From JAOPZW01 sp963707695 (lineage in GTDB: Bacteria; Actinomycetota; Thermoleophilia; Solirubrobacterales; Solirubrobacteraceae), in contig CAVPQY010000006.1 of assembly GCA_963707695.1 (NCBI GenBank), positions 496,001-560,000 on the forward strand: a stretch of 64,000 nt of DNA. Reading direction: 5' to 3'. Each line of letters starts with the position of its first letter. Position 1 is the first letter of the stretch. Below, piece by piece: positions 61,326-64,000 of the stretch. Under the pieces are notes generated by a model. It did not search any database. It was not told the origin of the DNA and saw nothing but the letters and a program-made list of their open reading frames with translations. Made by a program: the position numbers and the translations under genes.

Positions 61326-61331
61326 TAGACT
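61326..61331 (+). promoter_or_regulatory. TAGACT -10 box before the O-antigen-ligase-like gene
   Basis: TAGACT ends 9 nt before GTG 61341, the start of an eight-codon frame coupled to the main gene. Confidence 0.45.
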
Positions 61332-61340
61332 CCCGCCGCG

Positions 61341-61367
61341 GTGACCGGCCGCCCCGACCCCGTCTGA
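61341..61367 (+). promoter_or_regulatory. Eight-codon leaderless upstream ORF coupled to the O-antigen-ligase-like gene
   Basis: GTG 61341 encodes VTGRPDPV and its TGA (61365-61367) overlaps ATG 61367 as TGATG. The main start has no Shine-Dalgarno, so ribosomes may reach it by termination-reinitiation. Confidence 0.4.
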
Positions 61368-62899
61368 TGGTCTCCGTGGCGGCGACCGCGCTCGGTGGCG
61401 GCGAGCGGGTCGGCGCCGTCGTCCTCGCGCTCGTCGTCGCGGTGGTGCTCGCGGGCCCGACGGCGCGGACCCGCGCGCTCGCCATGGCGGCGGCGCTCGT
61501 CCTCGCGCCGCTGCTGCTGCTGGCCGACGTCTGGGACACCGACGCGTTCGCACCCGTGCGCGACCGCGCCGGGCTGGCGCTCGTGGGAGCGGTCCTGCTC
61601 GCCTCGGCGGTGGCGGTGGGCGCCGTGGTCGCGCGCCGGTGGCCCGGCCTCGTCGTGCCCGCGATCGTGGCCACCGTGCCCTTCCGGGTGCCGCTGACGA
61701 TCGGGTCGACGACCGCGAACCTGCTCCTGCCCCTGTACGCGGTCGTGGCCGCCGCGACCGTCGCGCACGTCGCCACGGTGCTGCGCGCGGACCCGCCTGA
61801 CGAGCCGGCCGGGCCGCCGCCGGGCCTGCTCCCGCGCGCGCTGGCCGCCTTCGTCGTCCTCTACGCCCTGCAGGCGACGTACGCGGGCGACCCCTCGCCG
61901 GCGGTCCAGGACCTCGCCTTCTTCCTCGCGCCCTTCGCGCTGCTGTTCGCGCTGCTGGCCGGCGCCGCGTGGACGCCGCGGCTGATGCGGACCTGCCTGC
62001 TCGTGCTCGTCGGCCTGGCGCTCCTCTTCTGCCTCGTCGCCTTCGGCGAGGTCGTCGCGGGCGACGTGCTCTGGAACGACAAGCTCATCGCCAGCAACAC
62101 GTACAACCCCTACCTCCGGGTCAACTCGCTCTTCTACGACCCGAACGTCCTCGGCCGCTTCCTCGCCGTGACCGCCGTCCTCGTGGCCGCGTGGGTCGCC
62201 GGGCAGCATCGCCGGCGCGAGCTGCTGGCCGGCGGAGGCGTGCTCGCCGTCCTGTGCCTGGGGATGCTGTCGACGCTGTCGCAGTCGAGCTTCGGCGCGC
62301 TGCTCGTCGGCCTCGGCGTCCTGACCGCGATCCGCACCCGGCCGCGCCTGGTCGTCGCCGTGGCGGCCGCGCTCGCGCTGGCCGCCACGGCGACGGTCGT
62401 CGTCGCGCCCGGCGCCGTCGGGCTCGGCGGGCGCGGCGACTCCTTCAACGAGGCGACGAGCGGCCGCGGCGACCTGCTCGGCGGGGGCCTCGACCTCTTC
62501 CGCGCCCGCCCCGTGGCGGGCTACGGCTCGGGCACGTTCGAGGACGAGTATCGCCGCCTGCGCGGCGCCACCGCGGCCGACGAGCTGGCCGCGTCGCACA
62601 CCACCCCGGTCACGGTCGCGGCCGAGCAGGGGACGCTCGGCCTGCTGGCCTACGTCGCGCTGCTGGTGATCGCGCTCACGGCGCTCCTGCGCGGCGCGCG
62701 GGGGTCGGCCGCCCGCGCCGCCGTCGCGGCGGCCTTCGCCGCGCTCGTCTTCCACACGCTCGTGTACGCGGCCTTCCTGGAGGACCCGCTGACCTGGGCG
62801 CTGCTGGCCGCCGGCGTCGCGCTCGCGCCCGCGGCGGCCGTCCGTCAGACGTCCTCGAGGGCCGCCTCGACGTCGCCGACGTCCATGAACCGGGTGTAG
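61367..62899 (+). CDS. O-antigen ligase/polymerase-like membrane protein
   Basis: A 510-residue polytopic protein with about ten to twelve hydrophobic segments. The large extracytoplasmic loop has DKLIASNTYNPYLRVNSLFYDPN and later GRGDSFNEATSGRGDLLGGGLDLFRARPVAGYGSGTFEDEYR, the pattern of Wzy_C/O-antigen-ligase proteins (S-R-x-x-L/W and H-x-x-x-L; here ASHTTPVTVAAEQG). It probably polymerises or ligates lipid-linked glycan repeat units. Its 3' end overlaps the convergent ABC-ATPase gene by 55 nt, so the last 18 codons are shared DNA. Confidence 0.83.
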   Translation: MVSVAATALGGGERVGAVVLALVVAVVLAGPTARTRALAMAAALVLAPLLLLADVWDTDAFAPVRDRAGLALVGAVLLASAVAVGAVVARRWPGLVVPAIVATVPFRVPLTIGSTTANLLLPLYAVVAAATVAHVATVLRADPPDEPAGPPPGLLPRALAAFVVLYALQATYAGDPSPAVQDLAFFLAPFALLFALLAGAAWTPRLMRTCLLVLVGLALLFCLVAFGEVVAGDVLWNDKLIASNTYNPYLRVNSLFYDPNVLGRFLAVTAVLVAAWVAGQHRRRELLAGGGVLAVLCLGMLSTLSQSSFGALLVGLGVLTAIRTRPRLVVAVAAALALAATATVVVAPGAVGLGGRGDSFNEATSGRGDLLGGGLDLFRARPVAGYGSGTFEDEYRRLRGATAADELAASHTTPVTVAAEQGTLGLLAYVALLVIALTALLRGARGSAARAAVAAAFAALVFHTLVYAAFLEDPLTWALLAAGVALAPAAAVRQTSSRAASTSPTSMNRV

Positions 62900-63666
62900 G
62901 CCTCGATCACCGTGGCGGCGTCGTCGAACATGACGAGCTCGCCGTTGTGCATCCACGCGACGTCGGTGCAGAGCTGCTCGACGCTGCGCAGCGCGTGGCT
63001 GACGAGCAGGATCGTGCCGGCCTTCGCGCACAGCTCCTGCATGCGCTCGAAGGACTTCTTCTTGAAGCGCGCGTCGCCGACGGACAGCGCCTCGTCGACG
63101 AGGAGGATGTCGGGGTCCATGTTCACCGCGACGGAGAACGCCAGCCGCCCGTACATGCCCGAGGAGTACGTCCGCATGGGCAGGTCCATGAAGTCGCCGA
63201 GCTCCGCGAACGCCGTGATCTCGTCGTACTTCTCGGCCAGCTCGTCGCGGCGCAGGCCGGCCGCCAGGCCGCCCAGGACGACGTTCTCGCGCCCGCTGAG
63301 GTCCTTGTTGAAGCCGACGCCGAGCGCGAGGAGCGTGCTGACGCGGCCCTCGACGACGATGCGGCCCTTGCTGGGCGGCAGGATCCCGGCGATGGAGCGC
63401 ATGAGCGTCGACTTCCCGGCCCCGTTGACGCCCACGACGCCGGTGACCGTCCCGCGCGGGATCTCCAGCGAGACGCCCTTGACCGCCTCGATCTCGCGGT
63501 AGAGCTTCTGCCGGCGGCCGAGGCGGATCATGCGGTTGCGCAGCGTCGGCTGCGTCTCGTAGGCCGTCCGGTAGGTGACCGAGAGGTCCTCCACCGAGAC
63601 GGCCGTGCCGCCGCGGGGTCGGACGGGCGGCCGGACCCGCTGCTCAGAGGCGGACAGCGAACTCAC
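62845..63666 (-). CDS. Polysaccharide ABC exporter ATPase (Wzt/TagH-like)
   Basis: A 273-residue ATP-binding subunit for export of a lipid-linked glycan. Walker A is GVNGAGKST (residues 79-87), signature TYSSGMYGRLAFS, Walker B DILLVDEAL, and the H-loop is LLVSHALRSVEQLC. The VSTLLALGVGFNKDLSGREN segment is typical of the Wzt/TagH/RfbE group. It lacks the long C-terminal carbohydrate-binding domain of O9a-type Wzt. It overlaps the permease gene by 23 nt and the convergent ligase gene by 55 nt. Confidence 0.92.
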   Translation of the reverse strand: MSSLSASEQRVRPPVRPRGGTAVSVEDLSVTYRTAYETQPTLRNRMIRLGRRQKLYREIEAVKGVSLEIPRGTVTGVVGVNGAGKSTLMRSIAGILPPSKGRIVVEGRVSTLLALGVGFNKDLSGRENVVLGGLAAGLRRDELAEKYDEITAFAELGDFMDLPMRTYSSGMYGRLAFSVAVNMDPDILLVDEALSVGDARFKKKSFERMQELCAKAGTILLVSHALRSVEQLCTDVAWMHNGELVMFDDAATVIEAYTRFMDVGDVEAALEDV

Positions 63667-64000
63667 GCTCCCGCGAGATGAAGTACAGGCCCCCGGCCAC
63701 CAGGGCGGCGACGGCCCAGGCCAGGCCCCACAGCATGAAGTGGAGCGACGGGCGGTGGCCGGCGATGAGGACCTCGCTCCAGGCGGCGAACATCGGGGTG
63801 AGGGGGTTCAGGGCGATGATGTGCTTGAGGTGCCGCGGCACCTCGGCGTAGTAGTAGAGCACCGGCGAGGCGTAGAGCCAGATCCGCAGCGCGTAGGGCA
63901 GGAAGCTCGAGACGTCGCGGAAGTAGACGTGCAGGGCGGCGATGAGCATCGCCATGCCGGCCGTGAACATCGCGATGATCCCGAAGACGGGGATGGCCCA
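63644..64000 (-). CDS. Polysaccharide ABC exporter permease (Wzm/TagG-like), 5' end missing
   Basis: The C-terminal 118 residues of an ABC-2 type permease; the frame is open to the window end. Visible are the amphipathic segment AALHVYFRDVSSFLPYALRIW, IALNPLTPMFAAWSEVLI, which is characteristic of TagG/Wzm/RfbA permeases, and a final span. It precedes and overlaps the ATPase gene, the usual order for these exporters. The remaining helices lie outside the window. Confidence 0.9.
   Translation of the reverse strand, partial: WAIPVFGIIAMFTAGMAMLIAALHVYFRDVSSFLPYALRIWLYASPVLYYYAEVPRHLKHIIALNPLTPMFAAWSEVLIAGHRPSLHFMLWGLAWAVAALVAGGLYFISREREFAVRL

Noticed and set aside
57118..61776. Continuous 1552-codon minus-strand frame
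   Set aside because: Only its PabB section is protein-like; upstream it passes antisense or out of frame through the Qng1 and CAP genes, which have clear motifs in other frames.
1..64000. Insertion sequences, integrases, toxin-antitoxin or prophage genes
   Set aside because: No transposase, recombinase, phage structural or toxin motif was recognised in any frame.

Overview
The window reads as chromosomal DNA from a very GC-rich actinobacterium. GC-loaded third codon positions, many GTG starts, dense overlapping genes, actinobacterial DnaE, BTAD and LuxR regulators and Wzm/Wzt-type export genes all fit. A Thermoleophilia/Solirubrobacterales-like source is my best guess from general gene style; that is inference. 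No rRNA, tRNA, insertion sequence, phage gene or CRISPR array was found. A recurrent sequence feature is a TANNNT -10 box only 6-10 nt before the start codon and no Shine-Dalgarno, which suggests many leaderless mRNAs.

0-8.3 kb: arginine genes (argB partial, argD, argG) with a methyltransferase and fdhD between them, then a 59-residue membrane protein, a LysE exporter and a 906-residue coiled-coil protein. 8.3-21.9 kb: a divergent PAS-BTAD regulator faces a chain of nine overlapping or abutting genes: ECF sigma factor, LuxR regulator with a degenerate receiver, a GT2-GtrA-HPr-kinase-like fusion, a GT39-like mannosyltransferase, a phosphoesterase, an anchored exported protein, a GH99-like glycosidase, a purple-acid-phosphatase-like enzyme and a second metallophosphoesterase. 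This is the strongest candidate for an undescribed system: a transcriptionally controlled cell-surface glycan/phosphate operon.

22-31.5 kb: two small genes coupled to dnaE, a lipoprotein phosphatase, nfo and gltX (divergent), and an HDOD-LuxR fusion. 31.5-43.3 kb: an accessory, secretome-rich stretch with a beta-propeller phytase, several small exported proteins, a seven-bladed YVTN propeller and a TasA-like/Ig-like pair. It also holds long hairpins, including an 89-nt multi-stem element at 37860-37948. 43.4-52 kb: VOC proteins, a thioredoxin-like protein, an MMPL transporter, a STAS/anti-sigma-kinase pair, a CDF-like transporter, a cold-shock protein and a polytopic membrane protein.

52-64 kb: a large exported Ig/LamG-like protein, an MDR oxidoreductase, cysK-cysE, a PabB-PabC fusion, a queuosine-salvage (Qng1-like) glycosylase, a CAP-domain protein, an O-antigen-ligase-like protein and a Wzt/Wzm ABC exporter pair cut by the window end.

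At least eight single-base frameshifts interrupt otherwise well-formed genes (near 20.27, 21.46, 21.85, 27.62, 36.79, 37.49, 50.93 and 58.50 kb). Their spread and low-complexity context point to assembly indels rather than decay, so those genes are annotated across the break.
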